Positions 34,431 through 42,666 of a stretch of 64,000 nt of DNA are shown here, one piece after another. Numbering within the stretch: position 1 is the stretch's first letter; every line of letters begins with the position of its first letter. The notes under the pieces were generated by a model that saw nothing but the letters and a program-made list of their open reading frames with translations, was not told where the DNA came from and ran no database searches. Source of the DNA: Bacteroidota bacterium (GTDB taxonomy: Bacteria; Bacteroidota; Bacteroidia; Chitinophagales; Chitinophagaceae). The stretch is from NCBI GenBank assembly GCA_020161435.1, contig JAIUNV010000004.1:124001-188000 (forward strand). Reading direction: 5' to 3'. Position numbers and translations under genes: made by a program.

Positions 34431-36425
34431 ATGGAAACAACAACCAAGTATTTCAAACTCCCATTGCTGGCAACGGCAATGCTGGCGCTGGGTTTTCAGG
34501 CATGTAAACCCAAAAATGCAGGCAGTGCCGTAGGTGGCGATGCCGCTGCAAAAGCTTATGTAGCACCAGGTAAGCACGATGAGTTTTACAATTTCGTTTC
34601 GGGTGGCTTTAGTGGCCAAATGAGTGTGTACGGTTTGCCCAGTGGCCGACTTATGCGGGTTATTCCTGTTTTCTCTGTTGATCCAGAAAAGGGTTGGGGC
34701 TACAGCGAAGAAACCAAGCCTATGCTCAACACGTCTCACGGATTTGTACCTTGGGATGATTTGCACCACGTAGAAATGAGCCAAACCAATGGTGAAATTG
34801 ATGGCAAGTGGGTGTTTGGAAATGCAAACAACACGCCTCGCCTGGCCCGTATTGATTTGAAAACATTCAAGACGGCTGAAATCATTGAACTGCCCAACAG
34901 CGGCGGCAACCACAGCTCACCTTTTGGTACCGAAAACTCTGAATACATTGTGGCTGGTACCCGCTTTAGCGTTCCTCCTGACGATGTAAATGGTGATGTG
35001 CCCATCAATAGTTACAAGCAAAACTTTAAAGGCCACATCAGCTTTGTAAGTGTAAACAAAGAGAATGGCGAAATGGACATCGCTTTTCAGCTGAAAACAC
35101 CCGGTGTAAACTTTGACCTGGCCCGTGCCGGTAAAGCCAAATCGCATGGCTGGTTCTTCTTCAGCTGCTACAACACAGAGCAAGCCAACACTTTGCTGGA
35201 GGTAAATGCTTCGCAGCGGGATAAGGATTTCATTTTGGCTGTAAACTGGAAAAAAGCCGAAGAGTACCTGAAAGCTGGCAAGGGTAAAAAAGTAAAAGTG
35301 AAGTATGCTCACAACAAGTGGGATGAAGCCACTCATACTGCCAAGTCAGAAATTAAAACTGAAGTAACAGTGTTGGACGTAGCTGAGTTGAAAGACATCT
35401 GCTATTTCATTCCTTGTCCTAAGTCGCCACACGGTTGTGATGTAGACCCAACCGGCGAATACATTGTAGGTAGCGGCAAACTGGCTGCGTTAATTCCTGT
35501 GTTTAGTTTTGATAAACTTCAAAAAGCCATTGCCGACAAGGCTTATGATGGCGAATACGAAGGCATTCCTGTAGTGAAATATGAAGCGGCTTTGCATGGG
35601 GAAGTGCAGAAGCCTGGCCTGGGACCATTGCATACCGAGTTTGATGGTAAAGGCAATGCCTACACATCATTCTTCGTTTCTTCTGAAGTAGTGAAGTGGA
35701 ACATCAAGGACCTGAAAGTGGTAGACCGTGTGCCTACTTACTATTCTGTTGGTCACTTGTGTATCCCCGGTGGCAATACTCGCAAACCAAATCCCAAATA
35801 CCTGATTGCTTACAACAAAATCACCAAAGACCGCTACCTGCCAACAGGTCCAGAGTTGGCGCAGAGTGCACAGTTGTACGATATCAGTGGCGAAAAAATG
35901 CAAATGATTCTTGACTTTCCTACCATTGGTGAGCCACACTATGCACAAGCTGCATCAGCGGATATTATAAAGAATAACGGGCAATTAAAAATTTACAAAA
36001 TTGCCGACAACAAACACCCTTATGCCGCTAAAGGTGAAGGAGAAGCAAAAGTGGTTCGGGAAGGAAATAAAGTACATGTGTACATGACTTCCATCCGTTC
36101 ACACTTTGCACCAGATAATATTGAAGGTGTAAGGTTGGGTGATGAAGTTTACTTCCACGTAACCAACCTGGAGCAAGACTGGGATGTGCCACACGGCTTT
36201 GCTGTAAAAGGTGCCGCCAATGCAGAATTGCTGATTATGCCTGGCGAAACAACCACCCTGAAATGGGTGCCAGACAGAGTAGGTATGTTCCCCATGTACT
36301 GTACCGATTTCTGTAGTGCATTGCACCAGGAAATGCAAGGATACATAAGGGTTTCACCAGCAGGAAGCAATGTGCCACTTACGTATAGCGTAGGCACCAA
36401 CAAGCCTGCCGAAACGAAGAAGTAA
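34431..36425 (+). CDS. nosZ: Nitrous-oxide reductase, clade II (Sec-dependent)
   Basis: 664 residues. It reduces N2O to N2 in the periplasm with the CuZ and CuA copper centres. The N-terminus METTTKYFKLPLLATAMLALGF has no twin-arginine motif and ends in a Cys (QAC), so export is by Sec, possibly as a lipoprotein; that is the clade II pattern. Propeller histidines for CuZ: DDLHHVEM, SPHGCD, GPLHTEFD, SVGHLCI and EPHYAQ. CuA ligands in the C-terminal cupredoxin domain: His588 (VPHGF), Cys624, Cys628, His632 and Met635 in CTDFCSALHQEM. All metal ligands look present. It is second in the operon, behind the cytochrome c gene. Confidence 0.97.
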   Translation: METTTKYFKLPLLATAMLALGFQACKPKNAGSAVGGDAAAKAYVAPGKHDEFYNFVSGGFSGQMSVYGLPSGRLMRVIPVFSVDPEKGWGYSEETKPMLNTSHGFVPWDDLHHVEMSQTNGEIDGKWVFGNANNTPRLARIDLKTFKTAEIIELPNSGGNHSSPFGTENSEYIVAGTRFSVPPDDVNGDVPINSYKQNFKGHISFVSVNKENGEMDIAFQLKTPGVNFDLARAGKAKSHGWFFFSCYNTEQANTLLEVNASQRDKDFILAVNWKKAEEYLKAGKGKKVKVKYAHNKWDEATHTAKSEIKTEVTVLDVAELKDICYFIPCPKSPHGCDVDPTGEYIVGSGKLAALIPVFSFDKLQKAIADKAYDGEYEGIPVVKYEAALHGEVQKPGLGPLHTEFDGKGNAYTSFFVSSEVVKWNIKDLKVVDRVPTYYSVGHLCIPGGNTRKPNPKYLIAYNKITKDRYLPTGPELAQSAQLYDISGEKMQMILDFPTIGEPHYAQAASADIIKNNGQLKIYKIADNKHPYAAKGEGEAKVVREGNKVHVYMTSIRSHFAPDNIEGVRLGDEVYFHVTNLEQDWDVPHGFAVKGAANAELLIMPGETTTLKWVPDRVGMFPMYCTDFCSALHQEMQGYIRVSPAGSNVPLTYSVGTNKPAETKK

Positions 36426-36449
36426 CCTGATAAGTGCGTTGATTTTTTA

Positions 36450-36488
36450 AAAGGGAACAGGCATTTATCAACTGTGCCTGTTCCCTTT
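36450..36488 (+). terminator. Hairpin between nosZ and nosL (partial terminator/processing site)
   Basis: A 14-bp perfect stem (arms 36450-36463 and 36475-36488, GGGAACAGGCA core) with an 11-nt loop, followed by ATTTTTAAAAAA. It lies 24 bp past nosZ and 18 bp before nosL. It may reduce read-through or stabilise the nosZ mRNA 3' end, giving more NosZ than maturation proteins. Confidence 0.6.
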
Positions 36489-36506
36489 ATTTTTAAAAAA
36501 TGTGAT

Positions 36507-37520
36507 ATGAAAAAGACTGGTATTAGTCCGTTGTCGAGAGTATTAAGTGCTTTGGCAGGAATAGCGTTGGTCATTTCTTTGTTCGTGCCCATGTGGCGTA
36601 TCGAACTCGATGCACCTCAATACCCCGAAGGGTTGGCGTTGCAAATTTTTCCGCATAAACTGGGTGGCGATGTAGACATTATCAATGGCCTTAACCACTA
36701 TATAGGTATGCAAACCTTGCATGCTGAAAACTTTGTAGAGTTTACAGTTTTGCCGTACATCATTGCCGCCTTTGCATTAGCCGCATTGTTAGCTGCAGCT
36801 ATTGGTAAACGAAAGTTGTTGCAAATTGTATTTTTTGCCTTTGTAATTTTTGGTGTGGTTGCTATGATTGACTTTTGGCGTTGGGAATACGACTATGGTC
36901 ACAACCTCGATCCCAATGCAGCCATCATTGTGCCGGGCATGGCTTATCAGCCTCCGTTGATTGGCTTTAAGCAGCTGCTTAATTTTGGGGCTTTTTCTAT
37001 ACCCGATACAGGTGGATGGTTGTTTATTGTAGCTGGTGCAATGTTGTTAGTAGCTGTGCTTAAAGAAGCGGGTGTACTTAATCGTTTCTTAAATAAAAAG
37101 CTGGCAGGTGCTACAATGTTGTTGCTGTTGTTGCAAAGCTGTAGCAGCAATGAGCCTGAAGCTATTGCCTACAACCGCGATAATTGCAGTCACTGCAAAA
37201 TGACGATTACAGATCCTCGTTTTGCAGCAGAAGTAAAAACTACCAAAGGCAGGGTGTATAAGTTTGATGATATTACCTGTATGACTGCCTATTTACGTGA
37301 GCATAACGAAGTAGCTTTTTCCGGCTTGTGGGTCAGTAATTTTAACGGACATCAAGAACTCATTGATGCTAAAACAGCCTATTACATTCAAGATGAATCC
37401 TTCAATAGCCCCATGCGTGGCAACACAGCTGCATTTGTAAGCAAAGAAGCTGCAGGTGCCATAGCAACTAAATTGCAGGCGGCAGTTACCATTTGGGATA
37501 GTGTGAGTAAAAGTGAGTAA
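36507..37520 (+). CDS. nosL: NosL-type copper chaperone fused to an N-terminal membrane domain
   Basis: 337 residues from ATG 36507 (MKKTGISPLSRVL). The first ~195 residues form a membrane domain with about four hydrophobic segments (near 12-30, 82-100, 105-125, 170-186). The rest is NosL: a hydrophobic stretch and lipobox-like LLLLLQSC at about 205-212, then NCSHCKMTITDPRFAAE with Cys227 and Cys230, and GRVYKFDDITCM. NosL delivers Cu(I) to NosZ for CuZ assembly. The NosL part looks like a former lipoprotein whose signal peptide is now an internal membrane segment. The nosD start overlaps its stop (TAATG). Confidence 0.88.
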   Translation: MKKTGISPLSRVLSALAGIALVISLFVPMWRIELDAPQYPEGLALQIFPHKLGGDVDIINGLNHYIGMQTLHAENFVEFTVLPYIIAAFALAALLAAAIGKRKLLQIVFFAFVIFGVVAMIDFWRWEYDYGHNLDPNAAIIVPGMAYQPPLIGFKQLLNFGAFSIPDTGGWLFIVAGAMLLVAVLKEAGVLNRFLNKKLAGATMLLLLLQSCSSNEPEAIAYNRDNCSHCKMTITDPRFAAEVKTTKGRVYKFDDITCMTAYLREHNEVAFSGLWVSNFNGHQELIDAKTAYYIQDESFNSPMRGNTAAFVSKEAAGAIATKLQAAVTIWDSVSKSE

Positions 37521-38755
37521 TGAAAAAAAACGGCTGCATCTTTTTGTGTGTTTTGCTGGCTTGCCAATTGCAGGCTGCCACCATTAGGGTGGGGAAGCAG
37601 CATGCCATCAACAGCATTAAAGCTGCCATTAAGCAAAGCCGTGCCGGCGATACTATTTTGGTAGCAGCAGGTTTGTACAAAGAAGGAAATATAGTGGTCA
37701 ACAAACGCCTGGTGTTGTTGGGCGAAAACTTTCCTGAATTAGATGGTCAGCATAAATACGAGGTGTTGACGATAACTGCTGACAGTACCATTGTAAAAGG
37801 TTTTCGGGTGCAACACTCGGGGCATGCATCGCTTGATGATCCGGGGGGCATTAAAATTCTGGAAGCCAATTATGTGGTGATTGAAGGGAATGTATTGTAC
37901 GATAATTTCTTTGGTGTGTATGTACAGTACGGTAAACATTGCCTCATAAAAAACAATACCCTTGTTGCCTTTGGCAAAGAAGAACAACAGATTGGCAATG
38001 GAGTGCATTGCTGGAAAAGCGATAGCCTGCAAATTATTGGCAATAATATTTCCGGACACCGCGATGGTATCTACTTTGAATTTGTGACAGCTTCTGTTAT
38101 CTGGCGCAATGTTTCTGCCGGCAATATTCGTTACGGCTTGCATTTTATGTTTTCCAACAACGACAGTTATTTCACCAATACATTTAAAAACAATGGTGCC
38201 GGCGTGGCGGTCATGTACAGCAAGCAGGTAACCATGATGAACAACAACTTTGAGCAAAACTGGGGTGATGCGGCGTATGGATTGCTGCTCAAAGAAATTT
38301 CAGACAGTTATATTTCGGGCAATCAGTTTCGGCAAAATACTTCTGGCATTTGGATGGAGGGTACCAGCCGGATAAAAATGGAACGCAATGCGTTTGTACA
38401 AAATGGTTGGGCTATGCAAGTGCAAGCCAGTTGTATGGACAACCTCATTACTGATAATAATTTTATAGCCAACACATTTGATATGGGAACCAATGGCGAT
38501 GTGGTGCTCAACACAGTAGCCAGCAACTATTGGGATAAATGTGAAGGGTACGATTTAGATAGAAATGGATTTTCCGATGTGCCTTTCAGGCCATTAAGCA
38601 TGTTCAGTGTGGTTGTCGAAAAAAATCCCTCTGCCATGCTGCTGTTTCGCAGTTTTCTGGTAAGCCTCCTCGATCGTTCAGAAAAGATTTTTCCCAGCCT
38701 TACCCCCGAACAGTTTATAGATAAAAGCCCGAGAATGAAACCGCTGCCATTATGA
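37520..38755 (+). CDS. nosD: NosD periplasmic beta-helix protein for CuZ maturation
   Basis: 411 residues with a signal peptide (MKKNGCIFLCVLLACQLQA). The body is a right-handed parallel beta-helix of repeated 'IEGN..YDN..GVYV' units (for example IIGNNISGHRDGIYFE, MMNNNFEQNWGDAAYG). The C-terminus RPLSMFSVVVEKNPSAMLL with LLDRSEKIFPSLTP is characteristic of NosD. It works with the NosFY transporter to build the CuZ cluster, probably by handling sulfur. Translational coupling on both sides: TAATG with nosL, ATGA with nosF. Confidence 0.95.
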   Translation: MKKNGCIFLCVLLACQLQAATIRVGKQHAINSIKAAIKQSRAGDTILVAAGLYKEGNIVVNKRLVLLGENFPELDGQHKYEVLTITADSTIVKGFRVQHSGHASLDDPGGIKILEANYVVIEGNVLYDNFFGVYVQYGKHCLIKNNTLVAFGKEEQQIGNGVHCWKSDSLQIIGNNISGHRDGIYFEFVTASVIWRNVSAGNIRYGLHFMFSNNDSYFTNTFKNNGAGVAVMYSKQVTMMNNNFEQNWGDAAYGLLLKEISDSYISGNQFRQNTSGIWMEGTSRIKMERNAFVQNGWAMQVQASCMDNLITDNNFIANTFDMGTNGDVVLNTVASNYWDKCEGYDLDRNGFSDVPFRPLSMFSVVVEKNPSAMLLFRSFLVSLLDRSEKIFPSLTPEQFIDKSPRMKPLPL

Positions 38756-39462
38756 TACGTGTAGAAGCTGTAAGCAAAAAATTTGGAAAACTGCAGGTGT
38801 TGCAAAAGGTGGATTTGACCTGTAACAGCGGCGAGTGTATTGCACTTATTGGGCCCAATGGTTGTGGTAAAACCACTCTCATCAAATCCATACTCAACAT
38901 GGTAATTCCGGATAGTGGCCGCATATTGGTGAATGGCAAAGACATCTCCGGCGATTTTTTATATCGCTCAGATATTGGCTATATGCCGCAGATTGGCCGC
39001 TACCCCGAAAACATGAATGTGGGCCAGGTGATTGAAACCATTCAAACATTGCGTGGAGCAGATAAGTCGGTGGATACTGATTTGTACGAAGCCTATAAAA
39101 TGCAACAGCTATTAGGCAAACGCATGAACACTTTGAGTGGTGGTACCCGGCAAAAAGTAAGTGCAGTGTTGGCATTCATGTTCAATCCGGGCATCCTCAT
39201 TTTAGATGAGCCAACAGCAGGGCTCGATCCTTTGGCTGCAGAAATTTTGAAAGAAAAAATCATGGCCGAAATGCAACGCAAAAAGCTGGTGATGATTACC
39301 TCGCATTTGCTGAGTGAGTTGGAAGATATTGTATCTGAAGTAGTATTTATGCAAGATGGATCGGTGGCATTTCACAAATCGAATGCAGCACTGAAAGCAG
39401 ATACGGGTAAAGACAGTATTGCCAAAGCGATTTCTCACATTTTACGGGAGCAGGCATCATGA
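38752..39462 (+). CDS. nosF: NosF ABC transporter ATP-binding protein
   Basis: 236 residues. Walker A GPNGCGKTT, signature LSGGTRQKVS, Walker B LILDEPTAGLDP and switch His in ITSHLLSE. It powers the NosFYD transporter needed for CuZ assembly in NosZ. The start overlaps the nosD stop by 4 bp, and its stop overlaps the nosY start by 4 bp (ATGA). Confidence 0.95.
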   Translation: MIRVEAVSKKFGKLQVLQKVDLTCNSGECIALIGPNGCGKTTLIKSILNMVIPDSGRILVNGKDISGDFLYRSDIGYMPQIGRYPENMNVGQVIETIQTLRGADKSVDTDLYEAYKMQQLLGKRMNTLSGGTRQKVSAVLAFMFNPGILILDEPTAGLDPLAAEILKEKIMAEMQRKKLVMITSHLLSELEDIVSEVVFMQDGSVAFHKSNAALKADTGKDSIAKAISHILREQAS

Positions 39463-40226
39463 AGAAGATTATACGATTTGTATTGACAGATATTTTACGC
39501 AACCGAATTGTGATTGCCTATGCTGTGCTTATGGCCGTGTTGTCGTGGACGGTTTTTAATATGGAAGACACCGGCAGTAAAGGTGTACTCACATTGCTCA
39601 ATATTGTGTTGCTGGTAGTGCCACTGGTGTCTGTGTTGTTTTCTACCATTTACATTTACAACAGTGCTGAGTTTATTGAGCTGTTGCTGAGCCAGCCTGT
39701 AAAGCGGCCGCAAATTTGGTTGAGTTTGTTTGGCGGTTTGTCTATCAGTTTCATCATTGCCTTTGCGGTGGCAGTTGGCTTGCCGCTCTTTTTATTTGCC
39801 GATTTTCATCAGGCTGTAATACTGTTTGCTACAGGCTGTTTGTTGTCTGCCATATTTGTAGCCCTTGCATTTTTAGCCGCCATTATGAGCCGTGATAAAG
39901 CCAAAGGCGTTGGGGTGTCTATTTTGTTGTGGTTGTATTTCGCTTTATTGTTCGATGGACTGGTGCTATTCCTGATGTTTCAGTTTGCTGACTATCCTAT
40001 AGAAAAACCAATGGTGCTGTTAAGTGCTACAAGTCCCTTGGATTTGGCCCGCATTCTCAACCTCATGCAGATTGATGCTTCGGCCATGATGGGCTACACC
40101 GGCGCTATTTTCAAAAACTATTTTGGCAGCGGATGGGGTGTTGTATTATCCTTTGGTTTACTCCTTGCCTGGGCATTGGTGCCTTTCTGGATTTCGTTAC
40201 GCATTTTCAAACGTAAAGACCTTTGA
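39459..40226 (+). CDS. nosY: NosY ABC transporter permease
   Basis: A 255-residue polytopic membrane protein with six hydrophobic segments, starting MKKIIRFVLTDILRNRIVIAYAVLMAVL. FVALAFLAAIMSRDKAKGVGVSILLWLYFALLFDGL is typical of NosY (ABC-2 type). It forms the membrane part of NosFY. It overlaps the globin gene start by one base (TGATG), so the globin is made from the same mRNA. Confidence 0.94.
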   Translation: MKKIIRFVLTDILRNRIVIAYAVLMAVLSWTVFNMEDTGSKGVLTLLNIVLLVVPLVSVLFSTIYIYNSAEFIELLLSQPVKRPQIWLSLFGGLSISFIIAFAVAVGLPLFLFADFHQAVILFATGCLLSAIFVALAFLAAIMSRDKAKGVGVSILLWLYFALLFDGLVLFLMFQFADYPIEKPMVLLSATSPLDLARILNLMQIDASAMMGYTGAIFKNYFGSGWGVVLSFGLLLAWALVPFWISLRIFKRKDL

Positions 40227-40627
40227 TGCTTATGTTACACACTGCCAACAACCGGACAGACATTACCAACCGGCAAGATATTGAGCGGTTGGTCAATCAG
40301 TTTTATGATGCCGTAAAAGCAGATGCGACCATCGGTTATTTTTTTACAGAAGCCGTGGCTGTCAACTGGGAAAAGCATTTGCCCATCATGTATGCTTTTT
40401 GGGAAAATGTACTCTTTCATACAGGCGGCTATTCGGGCAATCCCATGGAGCGACACAAACAATTGCATCATCAGTCGGCCATGGAGCCAGCGCATTTTGA
40501 GCAATGGTTGTATTTATTTTCGCAAACCGTAGATCGGTTATTTGCCGGTGATAATGCAGAGACCATCAAACAGCGGGCTACCAGTATTGCTACCGTGATG
40601 CAATTGAAAATATTGCATCATCAATAA
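40226..40627 (+). CDS. Truncated haemoglobin, group III
   Basis: 133 residues from ATG 40226 (an in-frame ATG also occurs at 40232). Group III truncated globin signatures: RQDIERLVNQFYDAVKAD, WEKHLPIMYAFWENVLF, GGYSGNPMERHKQL, and the proximal-His region HFEQWLYLFSQTVDRLFAGDNAE. It probably binds or detoxifies NO or handles O2 during denitrification. As the last gene of the nos operon, translationally coupled to nosY, it seems co-regulated with N2O reduction. A bidirectional terminator follows at 40667. Confidence 0.9.
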   Translation: MLMLHTANNRTDITNRQDIERLVNQFYDAVKADATIGYFFTEAVAVNWEKHLPIMYAFWENVLFHTGGYSGNPMERHKQLHHQSAMEPAHFEQWLYLFSQTVDRLFAGDNAETIKQRATSIATVMQLKILHHQ

Positions 40628-40666
40628 GCAATTGTTATACATTCTTTTTTACAAGAGAGCAACAAA

Positions 40667-40697
40667 AAAGGGCACGGTTTAATTACCGGTGCCCTTT
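40667..40697. terminator. Bidirectional terminator between the globin and fasciclin genes
   Basis: Arms AAAGGGCAC (40667-40675) and GTGCCCTTT (40689-40697), extended by GG/CC with a one-base bulge, loop about 8 nt. A-rich on the left and T-rich on the right, so it can serve both convergent transcripts. Confidence 0.75.
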
Positions 40698-40721
40698 GTT
40701 CTATCACAATCCAACCGATCA

Positions 40722-41285
40722 TTATTTTGCTGGCGGCAGCAGCACATCATTAATTACGTGAATTACGCCGTTGCTGGCTGTAATGGTGGCTACAATCTCT
40801 TTGCCATTTACAAATGCCTTGTCGCCCTGCTTGGTAATTTTTACTTTACCACCAAATACCATGTCGTATTCCAATCCGTCCTGCAGCAATGCACCATTAA
40901 GTACGCCTACGTATGTATGATACCCTAAAATGTTTTCGAGGTCGCCTTTCTTTTCGGGCTTCAGCAAATCTTCAACAGTGCCTTTGGGCAGCTTATCAAA
41001 CGCCGCATTGGTGGGGGCAAAAACAGTAAACGGTCCGGCGTTGCTCAGCGCATCTACCAGTCCCGCCGCTTTTACGGCAGTTACCAATGTGCTGTGGTCT
41101 TTGCTGCTCACCGCCACTTGCACTACGTTGGGGTTCGATACATCATCCTGTACACCTGATTGCCCGGTAGTGGGTGAAGTTGCTGCGGTTTCCGTAGTAG
41201 CCGCAGCATTCTCGGTAGCAGGTGAAGTGCAGGCGTACACTGCCACCGCCATCAGCAGTGCAGGTATTACAAATTTTCTTTTCAT
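40722..41285 (-). CDS. Fasciclin-domain lipoprotein
   Basis: 187 residues. Lipoprotein signal with Cys19 (LLMAVAVYAC), a low-complexity Thr/Ala/Glu linker, then one fasciclin domain: STLVTAVKAAGLVDAL, GPFTVFAPTNAAFDKLP, LENILGYHTYVG and NGVIHVINDVLLPP. The domain mediates adhesion or binds small ligands; the specific role is unknown. The promoter carries the same palindrome as the nos operon, so expression is probably tied to anaerobic or NOx conditions. It follows the His-rich membrane gene (41345-42619) by 59 bp but seems to have its own promoter. Confidence 0.92.
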   Translation of the reverse strand: MKRKFVIPALLMAVAVYACTSPATENAAATTETAATSPTTGQSGVQDDVSNPNVVQVAVSSKDHSTLVTAVKAAGLVDALSNAGPFTVFAPTNAAFDKLPKGTVEDLLKPEKKGDLENILGYHTYVGVLNGALLQDGLEYDMVFGGKVKITKQGDKAFVNGKEIVATITASNGVIHVINDVLLPPAK

Positions 41286-41304
41286 ATTGGTTTGGTTTTA
41301 CTAC

Positions 41305-41312
41305 CAAATGTA
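41305..41312 (-). promoter_or_regulatory. -7 promoter box of the fasciclin gene (TACATTTG)
   Basis: Exact TAnnTTTG on the minus strand, 20 bp before the start codon. Its centre (41308.5) is 33 bp from the centre of the palindrome 41333-41350, the same distance as at the nos promoter. Confidence 0.65.
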
Positions 41313-41332
41313 TTCAGCACCTCAGGCGGCCG

Positions 41333-41350
41333 TTATGATTGCAATCATAA
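41333..41350. promoter_or_regulatory. Crp/Fnr-type operator upstream of the fasciclin gene
   Basis: Perfect 18-bp palindrome TTATGATTGCAATCATAA, identical to the inner 18 bp of the nos operator. It overlaps the last codons and TGA stop of the upstream membrane gene (stop at 41345-41347). Confidence 0.78.
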
Positions 41351-42619
41351 GTATTGCTGCGTTGCAGATGATTTTTGGCATTGCATAACAACGAGCCAAA
41401 CAATGGCGCAAAGCATCAGGAGGCTGGCAAGGAGCAGCAATTCTTTTGTAAATGGAATGGCAATATATTGGAGCGATGCAATGCCCTGGATACCCAGCGT
41501 TAATTCATTGATGCCAATGCCTGCCAGCAAAAGCAGCAATGCTTTGGGTACCATTTTGTGCTGGCAGAGTAACTGCTTGCCATACAAATAAGTCATCAGA
41601 AAAAGGGAAATGATAGCCAGCAATACAAGGTGCAGATACGCCACCACAATGGGTCTGAACCCGAATGCCAACTTGCTGACTGCCGGTATAACGGACGCTA
41701 ATTGAAGCAACAGTTTTATGCTCACGGCAATGCTTATACAAATGAGCAGCAGCTTCAGCATTTTTTGGGCTGGCAGTTGTGGTAATAAACGATACTTATG
41801 TACATGAATCAATATCAAACCCCAGCCGGCCACTTGTGCAATGCTGGCTATAATTACCAGCAGGTACAGTGGCAGTGGTATGTGCATCCACAACACACTG
41901 AGCCCAAATGCAGGCAGGCAGCTCCACACCAGCAAATGCCTTGCTAGTGCTGGTATGGGCGGAATGGTTGTAAGGTCGGTGAGCCACCAGCTAAACAAAG
42001 CCATGCCCCCAAAAAAGAACCAACCATTGTATTGAAAATGCAGGTACCAATACACTGCAGCCAGATAATTGTGTTGCGTTATCTGATGTGTGGCCATCAT
42101 GTAAGACAATGCAGCTGTACCAACTGTTGACAGCAGTCCAAACCATAGCGCTGCTCTTAGCCAGCCAAAGGCCGGATGTGGCGTAGCAAGGCGCATCCAA
42201 CGAAATAGGTAAACTGCTGCCCACAAAAACACAACGATAGACAAAGTGGAGCAACTGATAGACACCGCCCCATAACCTTGCATTGCAAAGGCAATGAGCA
42301 TACCGGCGGCACATATCCAATTATACAGCAATATTCTGCGCATTTTTCTTTGGTCAGCTTCCGGTTGGCCAGGCCACACACGGGTGGCTATCAGTAAGAG
42401 TAACGTTTGCGTTATCCATCCGGCAAATGCAAAATGGGAGTGGGCATGCTGCAGTTGTTTTTGATCGAGCCACGGAAATGACCAGCCAATTTTAATACGC
42501 ATCATTACACCCACCAATGCCACCAATGCAAAACTGATTAATGAGAGTTTTACCCATTTTAAAACATCTGTGCCGTGTTGCACATTATGAGGTTGAATAG
42601 ATTGCGACCGACTTGCCAT
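41345..42619 (-). CDS. Polytopic His-rich membrane protein, haem-copper-oxidase/NnrS-like
   Basis: A 424-residue protein with about twelve hydrophobic segments. Histidines sit in or near membrane stretches: LQHAHSHFAFAGWI (about 38-50), MMATHQITQHNYLAAVYWYLHFQYNGW (about 178-204), LILIHVHKY and VAYLHLVLLAI. This pattern recalls haem-binding membrane proteins such as haem-copper oxidase subunit I or NnrS, but the canonical oxidase metal sites cannot be confirmed, so the family is uncertain. Its neighbours and a weak operator upstream (42667-42684) suggest a role in NO or N2O metabolism. Its 3' end carries the operator of the fasciclin gene. Confidence 0.75.
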   Translation of the reverse strand: MASRSQSIQPHNVQHGTDVLKWVKLSLISFALVALVGVMMRIKIGWSFPWLDQKQLQHAHSHFAFAGWITQTLLLLIATRVWPGQPEADQRKMRRILLYNWICAAGMLIAFAMQGYGAVSISCSTLSIVVFLWAAVYLFRWMRLATPHPAFGWLRAALWFGLLSTVGTAALSYMMATHQITQHNYLAAVYWYLHFQYNGWFFFGGMALFSWWLTDLTTIPPIPALARHLLVWSCLPAFGLSVLWMHIPLPLYLLVIIASIAQVAGWGLILIHVHKYRLLPQLPAQKMLKLLLICISIAVSIKLLLQLASVIPAVSKLAFGFRPIVVAYLHLVLLAIISLFLMTYLYGKQLLCQHKMVPKALLLLLAGIGINELTLGIQGIASLQYIAIPFTKELLLLASLLMLCAIVWLVVMQCQKSSATQQYL

Positions 42620-42666
42620 AGTACACCAAAATAGGTGGGCAAATTAGCTGGCTTTTGCGGGCACTA

